Shown one piece after another: positions 35,569 to 47,400 of a stretch of 64,000 nt of DNA. Source of the stretch: Ceratopteris richardii (Eukaryota > Streptophyta > Polypodiopsida > Polypodiales > Pteridaceae). The position numbers and the translations under genes are program-made. Every line of letters begins with the position of its first letter. The stretch's first letter is position 1. Location of the stretch: assembly GCA_020310875.1 (NCBI GenBank), contig CM035441.1, positions 82,252,878 to 82,316,877 of the forward strand, read 5' to 3'. The notes under the pieces are model-generated. The model did no database searches. It worked only from the letters and a program-made list of their open reading frames with translations, and was not told the origin of the DNA.

Positions 35569-35839
35569 TGTTGGGTGTGTGTAGAAGTGCAAGAAACACA
35601 CGAGAAGCAAACACAAGGAGCACAAACGCAACAAGACACACAGAGAAGACGATGGCTGGAATAGCTCTCTCTATTGACGATGAACTGAACTGAAGTAAGA
35701 GTTGAATGATATCCCTAAGTACAAAGTACCACCACATATGAGAGTATTAAGTATGTGGTAACATGGGGAAAAAACCTCTAACCAGCACTAGAGTAAAAAG
35801 TGCCCGAGGAAGCTACCCGAGGAACACATAAGTGTAACA
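35569..35839 (-). repeat. 5' LTR of minus-strand copia
   Basis: 271 bp, TGTTGGGTGTG to GTGTAACA on the plus strand. About 96% identical to the other LTR outside one gap. Confidence 0.92.
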
Positions 35840-35844
35840 ATAAA
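35840..35844 (+). other. target site duplication ATAAA (right)
   Basis: Exact match to 30945-30949. Confidence 0.88.
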
Positions 35845-36588
35845 GAGCAATTGGAAAAATAAACAAAATAAACAACAGTAGAAAATTTTAGAAAGCACAA
35901 GTTTTGGAAGAGAAAGAGGAAATCTTATAGAACGGTGAGTGTTTCGATATAGAGGTGGATATATAGGAAGGTGAGTTGAATGTTATTATGCAAATGAATG
36001 TTATTAGGGATGAATCGATAAAAAATATCAGAAAGAACCAACATTGTGATTGTGCCTCTTCATCAAATATGGATAATAGTGAGAATATATCTTTTGTGTA
36101 TCATGTAAAATGGGTTGTATTCATGGATGTGCACTCAAAAGAAGTATCATATGTGGAATAAAAAGTATTAAATCATTAGGATTACTATGTAGGCATCTTC
36201 AACTGTCTATTTAAACAACTTCTATTTTGGTTTTTTTTCTTAACCAGAAGTTCTGAGATTGGTGTCGATTTTCTTGAGCTCAATATGATACTTTCATTTC
36301 AATCTCCTTGCAAAGGATCATTTTTCTACATTAATATATTTTCACTCTACATGGATAGTAACAATTATGTATTCCATGTATGTGTGCCACATGTTGAATG
36401 AGATTAAATCTTGACCTTTACATCCAATAGCTATTATGAGCCCAAATCAAAATGAAACATAATAAGAAAATTCCAAATTCATTGTTTTCTTTAATCACGT
36501 TGGTAAGTCCACCACTACTTAAGTTGAACAAATGTTGAGCTTTTTAATACTTGAACAGGGTGCATTTGTTGGTCTCTATACAAAACAT

Positions 36589-37188
36589 GTCATTGATGCC
36601 TATTACCCATCAGTTCTTGGAGATACTCTTTATATTCTATTTTCAAGAATGTTTCCCCTTCAATTATGAGAGGTGGGGTTGTTATCTTCATCATCTATAC
36701 TATGTGTAGTAGCTTGGAGCTTACCTATTTGGAGGAGATTGCCTTCAGCTCTAGTAATTATGAAATTATGGAAAACTCATATGTTTTTCTTCTTCATTAT
36801 GCTATCTTGTACTTTTATGTTTTCAACATGGAATTTATTGAATATATCTAGATCTTTGGTCTTTTCATATCTCTAATGTATTGGATATGTCATTGATGCC
36901 TATTACCCATCAGTTCTTGGAGAGATTCTTTATATTCTATTTTAAAGAATGTTTCCCCTTCAATTCTAAGAGGTGGAGTTGTTATCTTCATCATCTATAC
37001 TATGTGTAGCAACTTGGAGCTTACCTATTTGCAGGAGATTGCCTTCAGCTATAGTAATTGTGCAGTTATGGAAACCTCATAGGTTTCGCTTCTTCACTAT
37101 GCTATCCTGTATTTTTATGTCTTCAACATGGAATTTATTGAATATATCCAGATCTTTGGTCTTTTCATATCTCTAATGTATTGTTTAT
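36589..37188 (+). repeat. 300 bp tandem duplication
   Basis: GTCATTGATGCCTATTACCC starts at 36589 and again at 36889. The two 300 bp copies show about 90-95% identity and no visible indels. They lie within the LTR-like block D of the tandem array. Confidence 0.93.
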
Positions 37189-38045
37189 TCATTATCTATT
37201 GACTGTATGTTTTCTATGCATCTTTATTGGTTGTGGCCTAGATACAAACACAAACTTGAGTTACAAAGACCATTAAGGGAGGATTCAATGATAATGGAAT
37301 TACGTACCTCCTACAGAAAAAAATTTTGATTGTGAGTACCTACGAAATATAAGTTGGCAAGACTTAAGATTGAATTGAAGGCTAAAAACTATATTATCAT
37401 TATCGTTATGACAAATTAAAGAAGCTTTATCTCTGAATCAATGTGGCTCAAGTTGGACAAGCTTACCTAAAAAACCTCAAATCTATGAAAGGGGCACTTA
37501 GAGTGACTATCAAAAATGTTAGGAGAGAATCAGACAAGCTACATGTAGAATAGAGTCTAGATATATCTTAGAACTTTTCCTTATGAGATATCGAACAATA
37601 TCATTCATATGGATTATTCTTAAAAATACCTTTAAGATGTAAATAAATTGGTTCACATATGAGAACATGTTTAAGCAATCATGGTGATAATATATGTAAA
37701 ATTTTATTATCATAGAAGGAAGATAGCAAAGATCTGGAGCATGATCCAAAGACATTATAAGAACCATTTGAGATCCATGCTGACACATTTATTCATGTAT
37801 ATCTCCTTTGTGAGAAGATGTATCAAACATAATTCGAGATGAATATCAACAAATACCTTTCTCCATTAAATGAACAAACATATCTTCATAAAATATTGAA
37901 ATATATATTTCATTTACATGTTTCCAACCTATACAAGTAGAGTAAGACTAGATGGAGAGAGTAAGGTCAAAGAATCAACATTGACTATATATTGAACATA
38001 GAAGTAATTTAGAACAAAAATGAAACCTACTTAAAAAGCAACAAT

Positions 38046-38478
38046 GCAAGTTGTAGAGATCATTCTTACTATTGGTGATGGCGATTCTTCCACATTTCCA
38101 TATGCTTTATATGTGCTAGGGATCAAGAAAAATCTCTTGTGAATTTTCAACATTATCCAAGATCGACCTAGTTCTCAAATGTTTTGATGATATATGTGTT
38201 AGATCATCAAGCTTACATTATGCTTCAGATGGATTAGCTCTACATCAAAAAAAAAAATCATATCTTGATTTATGTCGAAGATATCCATTGATGAGTTTTT
38301 CCATTTATGTTCATTTTTGGTATTTCATAAATATTCTTTATACTCACTTACCAAATGTAAAAGCCTAGATCTTTACACTTGTAAATCCAATCAATCAAAT
38401 CAATCCACCTAATATCAAGTTGTTAAACTTGACCTTTACTTCTCACAAATTATAGGAAAGTAATTTCTTTAATCACAA
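38046..38478. other. spacer, no recognisable feature
   Basis: AT-rich sequence between the tandem array and the young copia insertion. No open frame or domain. Confidence 0.4.
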
Positions 38479-38483
38479 CAAAC
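38479..38483 (+). other. target site duplication CAAAC (left)
   Basis: Exact match to 43638-43642. Confidence 0.95.
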
Positions 38484-38713
38484 TGTTGATATATTTAGGT
38501 AGTGATGTGTGTGAACACTCTAGGACCGCCGGGGCACTTTTTTCCCTCTTTAGGAGGTTTTTTTCCCCCGGCTTGTATATACGCCTATTGCCCTAATGGG
38601 CTACTTATCTTTTTACATTCTCTAGTAATACATTCAGTCTTGTGTGTTGTGCTCCAAGCTTCTTCTTCTTCCTTGTGCTGTTCGCGTGCTTCCGCAGACG
38701 TCTAACTCCAACA
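38484..38713 (+). repeat. 5' LTR, copia copy 1
   Basis: TGTTGATATATTT to CTCCAACA, 230 bp. A pyrimidine-rich CTTCTTCTTCC block lies near the 3' end, and a TTTACATTCTCTAGTAATACA block in the middle may hold the promoter or polyadenylation region. Identical to the 3' LTR except at 38613. Confidence 0.97.
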
Positions 38714-38714
38714 A

Positions 38715-38731
38715 TTGGTATCAGAACAGGT
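38715..38731 (+). other. primer-binding site, tRNA-iMet type
   Basis: TTGGTATCAGAACAGG lies one base after the LTR. It matches the initiator-Met site with one change (AGAAC for AGAGC); copy 2 has the unchanged form. Confidence 0.9.
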
Positions 38732-39068
38732 CGTTGCTTCTTCTAGGGCGCCGTCGACACTCCTCCGTTTGCAGTCTCAGCTTCGCACAAAATTTGGTGA
38801 GCATACTCAGGGTGTTTTCGAGATCAAATAAGCTTCGCTTTGTGGTGCCGAAATCGCGATCTGAGCTCGTTTCAGCCTCCGAACGCACTATCGCAGTGCT
38901 TGTGCAGGCTATTTCGTCCTTTTGTGCCAAAGGTATATACCAGTTTCTGTTCGCCAGTTTAAGCGTCTCGAAGTCTGCTACAGGTCTAGCAGAACTCGTC
39001 TGGGCAGTTCTGTTCAACTTTTTGAGATACAGTCAATTTTCTGCATCAAGGTATTTTAGTCACCGGCC

Positions 39069-42000
39069 ATGGCTGAAAGCAGTGATGTATTCCGTATGTT
39101 GGCTGTTGAGGATAAGTTGGATGGTACCAACTACCCATTATGGGCTTATATGATGCGACATGTACTGGTTGCAAAAGGATTGTGGAACATTGTGCAAGGT
39201 GTTGAAAGACGTCCTGTTACACCTGTAACGACAGGTACTGCAAATACAGGTGTTGGAGCTGATGAAGATGGTGTCGAAGATGATATTCCGCAGATTCCTG
39301 TTCGTACTGCTGTTTCTGTTGCACCTATTGCAGAGCAGATTCGTTGGGATGGCAGAGATGCCCAGGCACATGCATTGATAGCTTTGTCTGTCAAACGTGC
39401 CATTATTCCTCATATTCGCTCTTGCAGAACAGCAAAGGATGCTTGGGATACACTTACCACTTTGTACCAGGCTAGGAATGAGGCTCGTGTTGCTTACCTC
39501 CGAAAATAGTTGGAGAGTGAGCACATGAATGAAGGTGATTCGATGGATAGTTTTCTTACAAAGATCAAAGACCTGAAGGAACAATTGATTTCTGCTGATG
39601 AGGTTATACCAGATAGCTCACTTGTGCAGACCGTTCTGAATGGCCTTCCTGATTCATATCAGAGTTTTGCCTCTACTCTTCGATTGATGATGAAAGGTAA
39701 TCCGAATGCCTTGTCATTTGAGGAATTAGTCTCTGTTCTGTTGCAGGAAGATCAGTCCAGGCAGAACAGGTCCATTATGCGTGTTGCAGATCAAGCTTTC
39801 CTGGCTAGTCAGAAGGGCAAAGGAAAATGGAGCTCTTCTACTAGTAAGCAGAAATCTGCAAATGCTGCACAATCGAAGAACCAGGATAAAGATGAGAAGA
39901 AATCAGAAAAGCAGAAATTGTTATGCAAGTACTGTAAAGGAAATGATCATATTATAAAGAACTGTCCAAAACTGGCTGCTAAAGAGGCGAAGAAGAAAGA
40001 GGCTAGAATGGTTGTTGCAGAGGCCTCTACACCAAAAACAGAGTCTGCAAATCTTGTGTAGGAAGAAGAATGGGCGTTTACTACTGTCTGCAGTTTTGAC
40101 CCATCTTCTCATGATCAGTGCATGTCCGCAGTAGACTCAGATGTTTGGTACTTTGACAGTGGGGCGACCAAACATATTACCTCGCAGCGCAGTTTCTTCT
40201 CTTCACTCGAGCCTGCCCCTACAGGGAATACTGTCACATGCGCCAATAACTCCTCTTATCCTGTTATGGGAGTTGGTAAGATCATTCTGACTACTGTTGA
40301 TGGTAGTTCTTTCACTTTGTCAGATGCTTTATTTGTGCCAGGGATCAAAAAGAACCTGTTATCAGTTTCTGCATTAGCCAAGATTCGCTTGGTTGTGAAA
40401 TTCGTTGATGACAGGTGTACAGTCCATGATCTCTCAAATGGCGATGTGATTATTGCTTCTGGCATTTTATGTCGTGGGCTGTATAAGCTCATAGACTATG
40501 AAAGATCTGTGAATGATTCGGCATGTGCAGTTCATGATTCTCAGGCTATGTCAGATGCAAAGCTTTGGCATGCACGCTTTGGTCATCTGAATTTTGCTAG
40601 TTTGTCACGCCTGCAGAAATCTGAAATGGTGTCCTCTTTGCCCAAACCTGAGGCACCTGGAAAACATGTTTGTGAAGGCTGTATTTTGGGCAAAATGCAG
40701 CGTTCTTCCTTTCCAAAAGATGGTTCAGTTCGGGCTATGCAGAAATTGCAGCTTGTACATAGTGATGTCTGTGGTCCTATGCAGACACCCTCTTTTGGAA
40801 ATTACCTTTACTTCGTGACTTTCATTGATGATTTTTCCAGGCATGCATGGGTATATCCACTCAAAGCAAAGTCCGAAGTATTCATGTGCTTCAAACAGTT
40901 TTTGGTTTTGGCTGAAAATCTGTCAGCATGTAAAATGGGCACCCTCCGTTCTGATCGAGGGGGGGAATATATGTCTTCAGATTTTAATGCATTTCTGGCT
41001 GAACGTGGGATAAAACACCAGTGTACAGTGCCGTATACACCTCAAAAGAATGGAGTTGCTGAACGAAAGAACAGGTCACTCATGGAGATGGCGAGGTGCA
41101 TGGTCAAAAGTCAGGCTTTACCACATAGTTTCTGGCTTGAGGCTGTCATGTGTGCAGCATATGTACTGAACAGGTGTCCCACCAAAGCGTTGCAGTCCAT
41201 CACTCCATATGAGGCTTGGCATGACCGCAAGCCATCTGTTGCTCATCTGCGTGTTTTTGGTTGTTTGGCATATGCATTAGTGCCTGAACAACATCGCAGA
41301 AAATTGGATGATAAGGCAGTAAAATGTATTTTTGTTGGGTACAGTTCTGAAAGTAAAGGCTATCGTCTGTATCATCCACAGACTAAACGCATTCTGGTTA
41401 GCCGTGATGTTGTCTTTGTGGAAGATGCTATTCAGCCATTGCTTTCATGTACTAAGGAGACATCTGTTAGCTCCAAAGACATGTATGATACTTTGATGCC
41501 TCTTTTTACAGGTGGATAGGCTAGCGCTGGTCCTAATGAGGCAACTTCTCAGCCTTTGCAGGTTTCATATGATGATGCAGATCATTCCATTTCTGATGCA
41601 GATTTACATGATGCACTTGTTGATGAGAGAGCTGATATTGAACAGGCAAAAACTATGCCAAAATGGCTGGTGCAGACTTTGCGTGACAGCAAATTAGATG
41701 CACCTTTGTCATATCGTACTCGTTCAGGCTCTCATAGTACCTCCTTTGCATCAGATTGCTATGCTATGGCTGCATCTAGTCTCTGTGATGAGAATGAGCC
41801 TGTTTCTTTTGATGAAGCACAAAACTCAGAAAATTGGATGGCTGCTATGCAATCTGAATATGATGCTATAATGAAGAATGGTACATGGTCTTTATGTGAC
41901 TTGCCTCCTGGCAAGAAGGCCATTGGCACTAAGTGGGTATACAAGCTGAAGCGTAAACCTGATGGTACAGTTGACAAGTATAAGGCTAGGCTTGTTGCAA

Positions 42001-43333
42001 AGGGTTATGCGTAGGAAAGAGGCATTGATTTTGATGAGACCTTTGCACCTACATGCCGTATGACTACTGTTCGGAGCATTTGTGCACTTGCAGCCCATCA
42101 TGGTTGGAATGTACATCAGTTGGACATTAAAACAGCATTTCTGAATGGTGACTTGCATGAAGAAGTGTATTTTTTCAGCCTCGTGGATTTGTGCAGAAAG
42201 GGCATGAAAACCAGGTGTGCAGGTTAAAGAAGGCGTTATATGGTTTAAAGCAAGCACCACGTGCTTGGTATGAGAAAATACATGCCTATCTGATTGCACA
42301 TGGTTTTGAGAACAGTCCAACTGAAAGCACCTTATATGTTAAGCGTGCTAATGATGTGCTTCTGATCATTGTTGTCTATGTAGACGACATGCTGCTCACT
42401 GGTCCTCTTGAGAAGCATATTGCTGATTTCAAGGCTGATTTGCATGCCTCATTTGAGATGTCAGATTTGGGGCATTTGCATCACTATTTGGGCATTCAGT
42501 TTATGCAAGTTGATGGTGGAATGGCTTTGTGTCAAACGAAATATATTGACACATTATTGCAGCGTTTTGGCCTTGAAGACTGTAAGCCTATTGCCACTCC
42601 TATGGAGATAGGTTTACGATTGAGTCTTCATGATGCTGGAGATGCATTTGATGTTGTTCTCTATCAGCAAGCCGTTGGATGCTTGATTTACTTATGCATT
42701 ACTCGGCAAGATATTCAGTTTGCTGTCTCACAGATGAGCAGGTTTATGCATTGCCCAGGAGTCACGCATTGGAAAGCGGTTAAGCGCATCTTTCGCTACT
42801 TGAGTGGTACTCGGCTACTTGGGTTGTTTTATCCCAAGGGGGGATCACTACCGCCAGATTTGCATGCTTTTTCTGACTCAGATTGGGCTGGTTGCTATGA
42901 CACTCGTGTGTCCACCAGTGGTTTTTGCTTCATGCTTGGTAGCTCATGTATATCTTGGTTGAGCAAGAAGCAGCCTACTGTGGCCACTTCCAGTTGTGAG
43001 GCTGAGTATAGGGCAGCTTTCACAGCGACTGTTGAGTGTGTGTGGCTCAGACGCCTTATGGCTGATTTGGGTGTTGGCCAGTCTTCTGCCACCACCATCT
43101 TCACTGACAGTCAGAGCGCATTGGCAGTTGCGAGGAACCCTGTGTTCCATGCTCGCACTAAGCACATTGAGGTGCATTATCACTATGTCAGGGAGAGGTT
43201 CTCTGCTCGGGAGATCAGCTTGGCATATGTGCCCACGCAGGAGAACATTGCAGACCTTTTCACGAAGGCTCTGCCTAGGGAGAAGTTTGAAGCTTTCCGC
43301 AAAGCTTTGGGCTTACTTCCTTTTGTGGAGTGA
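39069..43333 (+). pseudogene. copia gag-pol with four TAG codons and one frameshift
   Basis: Starts MAESSDVF at 39069 (GGCCATGG context). Gag to ~40120 with knuckle CKYCKGNDHIIKNC (39924-39965). Protease with catalytic DSGA (Asp at 40155). Integrase HHCC (HARFGHLNF, CEGCILGKM, 40560-40700) and core (HSDVCGPM, DRGGEYMS, NGVAERKN). RT with intact YVDD (42377-42388). RNase H ([35 protein letters not shown]), stop 43331-43333. In-frame TAG at 39507, 40059, 41517 and 42012; copy 2 has a Gln codon (CAG or CAA) at each of these positions. One base is lost near 42170 relative to copy 2. Active-site residues are otherwise intact, so enzymes are lost by nonsense and frameshift, not by motif decay. Confidence 0.95.
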
Positions 43334-43397
43334 TTTCCACATAGCTCGGCACTTCCTTATACATGAGTGCCAGCTCCTTGTTCACCGCATCACTTCC

Positions 43398-43407
43398 AGG
43401 GGGGATT
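43398..43407 (+). other. polypurine tract
   Basis: AGGGGGGATT directly precedes the 3' LTR. Copy 2 is identical here. Confidence 0.88.
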
Positions 43408-43637
43408 TGTTGATATATTTAGGTAGTGATGTGTGTGAACACTCTAGGACCGCCGGGGCACTTTTTTCCCTCTTTAGGAGGTTTTTTTCCCCCGGCTTGT
43501 ATATACGCCTATTGCCCTAATGGGCTACTTATCTTTGTACATTCTCTAGTAATACATTCAGTCTTGTGTGTTGTGCTCCAAGCTTCTTCTTCTTCCTTGT
43601 GCTGTTCGCGTGCTTCCGCAGACGTCTAACTCCAACA
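43408..43637 (+). repeat. 3' LTR, copia copy 1
   Basis: 230 bp; one mismatch to the 5' LTR. Confidence 0.97.
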
Positions 43638-43642
43638 CAAAC
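43638..43642 (+). other. target site duplication CAAAC (right)
   Basis: Exact match to 38479-38483. Confidence 0.95.
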
Positions 43643-44403
43643 CCCAATCACGAGCTGATTTGATTTTTAATTCTCTTAAAGGGAGTCGCGGAAGACTCTA
43701 AGATTCTCTATAAAGACTCACACTACATTGTCCAATATGTTGGATCAATACATATACATTTTTTTTTCTCATTTACTTTGCTGTAGCTTCATCTCTACAT
43801 CATCTTTTTCAACTAGAGATATTTTGAAAGAGCTGGTTCTCTCTTTAGAGAGCTCTAAATTAATTCAATGATTAGTCTTTCAGAAGTTATTACACTCTAT
43901 TTGATGTGTAAAAATTTTGGTATTGTTTGGTTTAATAGATTGAGAGAAATTACTAGTGTAAGGTCTTGGGGCCTAGCTATACATGGTCTTGAAAAATTGG
44001 GGGTACCACCAATCAATCTTTAGCTTATTACAAACACATTATTTGACATTATTTCCTTATCTTGTGCATTATAGATACTCAGATCTATGTATAACATTCG
44101 TCCAAAAGTAACTTTTCGAATTGTGATCATGTTGGCTGCACTTAGCATTTGACGTTGAGTGTTTAATTCCAAAATAGTCAGATTTTTTAGCTACTCAATG
44201 TGAAAACGTATCTCTTTTGTATCAACTCTTTCTCATTAATGTTCCAAAGTACATAGTCATATTTTTTGCATTAATCACAAGCTTTTAAGGTTTATTTTAC
44301 ACTTGAAAAGTGCAAGGCTAGTCCTACTCCAGTTGGCTTGACCAATCTTCATTATCATGAACCTCACATTTCTACCTATTGCAAGCTTCTCCAAGCTCTC
44401 TCA
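43643..44403 (+). other. probable LTR/leader of the 44.4 kb copia remnant
   Basis: It is followed by TTGGTATCAAAG at 44404, a mutated initiator-Met primer site, so at least the 3' part should be an LTR. I could not find the 5' border or a matching 3' LTR. Confidence 0.4.
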
Positions 44404-44425
44404 TTGGTATCAAAGAAACATTAAG

Positions 44426-47400
44426 ATGGACGATGGCTTTCCATCAATGATTGAGAAGCTTGATAGAAAAAACTATTCGTCTTGAGAAATGAGAATGGAA
44501 GCCTACTTGCAAGGTACAAATCTCTATGGGATTGTAGCAAGTCATGAAGCTATGCCTATTTCAAGATCCAAAGGAGGACCTACACAAGAGTAGACAAAGA
44601 GACTCACACTTTGGTGTGCAAGGGATGCTCAAGCAAGATTATACGTACTAAAATCTATCTCTCATTTTTTTTTCACATACTAGAGGATGAAAAACATCTC
44701 AAGAGAATTGAGATGCACTTGAGATCTTCCTTTTTGCTAGTACCAAAGCAAGAAAGAACCATTTATGGAATGCATTGAACCAAATGAAGAAGACACAAAA
44801 ACAAACAATTAGAGAGTTTGTTACCAAGATTAAGATAGTTGCCGATCATTTATCATCCATTGGACACCTAATTTTCCATGCTTTGCTCCTTTCTTCTTCC
44901 CTTTCCACATTGCTCTAGCTTGCATAGTTGGCTTGGGAGGCCTCTTCTTCATCATGTTCTTTCTTCTTGCCTTTGTGCTTCTTGTATTACATATCTGCAT
45001 AAAGAGAACTTATTGGATTACACTGATAGGAATTAGCTTCCTTTTATTGTTGGCTTCTTGGTTGAAGACTTGAATCTTATGCGAAGTTAGAGGAGAAACG
45101 TGATGATGCAAACATTTCTTTATTATCTAACTTGAAAGTCCAAAGCATAGACATGAAGTACAAACACGAGACAAGACCAAGCACAATGTGGAGAAGATTG
45201 GTAATGTCCAAAATTCTAATGGAAGGAAAAACATTCTAAGTAAGGTTCTCTATGTACCCACTATCAGCAAAAACCTAATAAGTGTAGGCAAAATAGTTGA
45301 AAAGGGCTTGCAAGTTAGGTTCACCCAACATGGAGCTTTTCTTGAAGACCCATATCAAGGCTTCAAGAAGATAACCAAATGTGAGAAGCATGGTAGGCTC
45401 TTTAATTTTAAAGTCGGAGAAACCAAGAACATAACTCTATTCAACTTCGGGTCTCAAACCCTAAGTGAGCTTTAAAAGTGGAATAAGAGACTTGCTCATG
45501 TGAATGAAAGAACTTTGAAGGACATATGTAGGGATCAAAGTGTGTTAGGGCTGTCCAACACATCAAAGTAACATGTGATCAATAGATGTGATGCTTCTCG
45601 GATTGGGAAGATGCAAAGAAAGACATTCAACCACAAAGGCTACATCCTCAACACTAAATTGGACTTAGTACACACTTCTGTGTGGGGACCATGTCAAGAA
45701 CCTTCATTAGCATGCACAAAGTATTATGTTTTATTGATGATCATGATAGACGGATCATTCTCTACTTTATCAAGAATAAGAATGAAGTATTTGAATGCTT
45801 CAAGAATTACCTAGAACATGTGGAGAATCATATAGGTAGATCATTGAAGAATCTCATATATGATGGATGGACGGGGATACTTCTTCAAAGAATTTGATAA
45901 GTTCTTGCCAGATAAAGGCATCAAAAGGGAAGTGCCCACCAAGTATTCTTCTCAATTAAATGGTATTGCAGAGAGAAGAAACAAGACTCTAGTTGGATGA
46001 TCTAGAACAATGCTTGAAGAGAAGAAGCTACCACACTATTTGTAGCCAACAACAATCTCAATTTCTCAATATCTTGTGAACAGAATCCCATCCAAATCTC
46101 TTTAATCTATGACTCCTTATCAAGCATGGAATGGTAGAAAACCAAGTCTAGGTCATTGGATGGTATTTGGATTTTTAGCTTTTGTACATGTACCTTCACA
46201 AATCAGAGATAAACTTGATGAAAGGGAAACCAAGGCAGTATTCATTGACTATGATTCAACTCAAATGGGCTACAATTCTTTCAATCCACCCCCCAAGCAA
46301 TTTACCACAAGTAGGGATGTTGTGCTTGAAGAACATAGGTCATGGTTTGATGAGGACAAACAAAAGGAAACTCTACCATATAATCTTGATTCTAATTTCC
46401 ATCCATTTGGTAGCAAGCATGATATGCATGTCTAGGATCCAAGAAAAAAATCTCATGATGGTCAAGAAGAGAAGGAAAGAGAGTATAAGCTCTCAAAATC
46501 AAGACGAAATGCCAAAACTCAAGAATGTGGAGAATGCTCCAAGCATACTCCTAGAAGGGCAACCAAGGAGAAAAAGAAACCTGAAAGGTATAGTTATAAC
46601 TCTACATTTGTTACAAAGCCTTCAATTTACTTGGCCAAATACTCAATTTCAGAGGAACGCTCAACATATGATGATGCTAAGGGTAATCCTAATTGGGAGA
46701 AATCTATGAAAGAGGAGATAGAAGCATTAAAAGAAATGGAAACTTAGGAGTTGGTTCCAATTAAAACTAATAAGAAGGTAATAAGTTACAAATGGATCTA
46801 TAGGCTAAAAAGAGATTCAGATGGATCAATTTGTTGTTACAATGCAAGCCTAGTTTCCAAAGGATGAGCTCAAACTCATGTTTTGACTATGAGGATAGCT
46901 TCTCACTAGTTGCCAAGATGACTAATCATTCAAGACATTACTAAGTGTGGAAGTTACAAGAAATTGGAGACTACTTCAAGTAGATGCAAAGAATGCATTT
47001 CTCAATGGTTGGATTAGTGAAGAGGTATACATGTCACAAAATTCTAGATTTGAGAACCTTAATTACACATCTTATGTATTCAAGCTCAAAAAGGCATTGT
47101 ATAGATTGAAACAAGCTCTTAGAGCTTGGAATCTTAGATTGGTAGCCTATCTACAAGATCATGGCTTTAGATGACACAATGTAGATCGTTCTTTGTTCAT
47201 CAAGAAGGATGTAAATGAAGTTATGTATTTGTGTATATATGTAGATGACATAATTGTGACATAATATGACTTGAATGGTATAGAACATATCAAAATACAT
47301 ATGCAAGAGCTCAAAATCAGTGATTTAGGTTACCTCACATTCTTCCTAGGTATGGAGGTCATATACATAGATGAAGCAATGTACTTGACTCAGAGTAGAT

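Larger units (their letters stand above)
30950..35839 (-). mobile_element. complete but degraded copia element, minus strand
   Basis: 4.9 kb element with both LTRs (30950-31241 and 35569-35839), perfect ATAAA target duplications, an initiator-Met primer site beside the right LTR (35556-35567, minus strand) and a purine tract (minus strand) beside the left LTR at 31242-31250. The LTRs differ at about 12 sites plus one ~21 bp gap, so the insertion is older than the 38.5 kb copia. It sits inside block E of the 2.4 kb tandem array. The coding region is broken and part of the integrase C-terminus is missing. Confidence 0.93.
27245..38045 (+). repeat. tandem array of a ~2.4 kb LTR-like unit, three copies
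   Basis: Non-coding block E recurs at 27245-29150, 29655-36060 (split by the copia at 30950-35839) and 37240-38045, alternating with LTR-like block D at 29153-29650 and 36430-37200. Landmark: ATTGAGCAAGGAATG at 27281 and 29692, with its diverged form at 37272. Spacings are 2411 bp, then 2385 bp once the copia, its target duplication and a 300 bp duplication are removed. An LTR element amplified by recombination between LTRs would give this E-D-E-D-E pattern. No protein domain is visible. Copies are clearly diverged, so the array is old. Confidence 0.7.
38484..43637 (+). mobile_element. young full-length copia element (copy 1)
   Basis: 5154 bp with two 230 bp LTRs differing at a single base (T at 38613, G at 43537), a perfect CAAAC target duplication, an initiator-Met primer site and a purine tract. 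All structural marks of a recent insertion are present. The gag-pol frame carries four in-frame TAG codons and one frameshift. It belongs to the same family as 50873-55903 and as the LTRs at 8421 and 48338. The short LTRs and gag-PR-IN-RT-RH order are typical of plant Ty1/copia; I do not assign a lineage. Confidence 0.97.

Noticed and set aside
39507..42014. TAG reassigned to Gln, or TAG readthrough, as an expression strategy of copia copy 1
   Set aside because: The four TAGs are scattered through gag and pol, copy 2 has Gln codons at those sites, and a frameshift also breaks the frame. Nuclear plant genes use the standard code. Decay of a trans-mobilised copy is simpler.
39507..42014. U-to-C RNA editing repairing the TAG codons (as in fern and hornwort organelles)
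   Set aside because: That editing is known from organelle transcripts and this is nuclear TE sequence. It would also not repair the frameshift near 42170.
38484..43637. Calling copia copy 1 an active autonomous element
   Set aside because: Ends are intact, but gag-pol has four stop codons and a frameshift.
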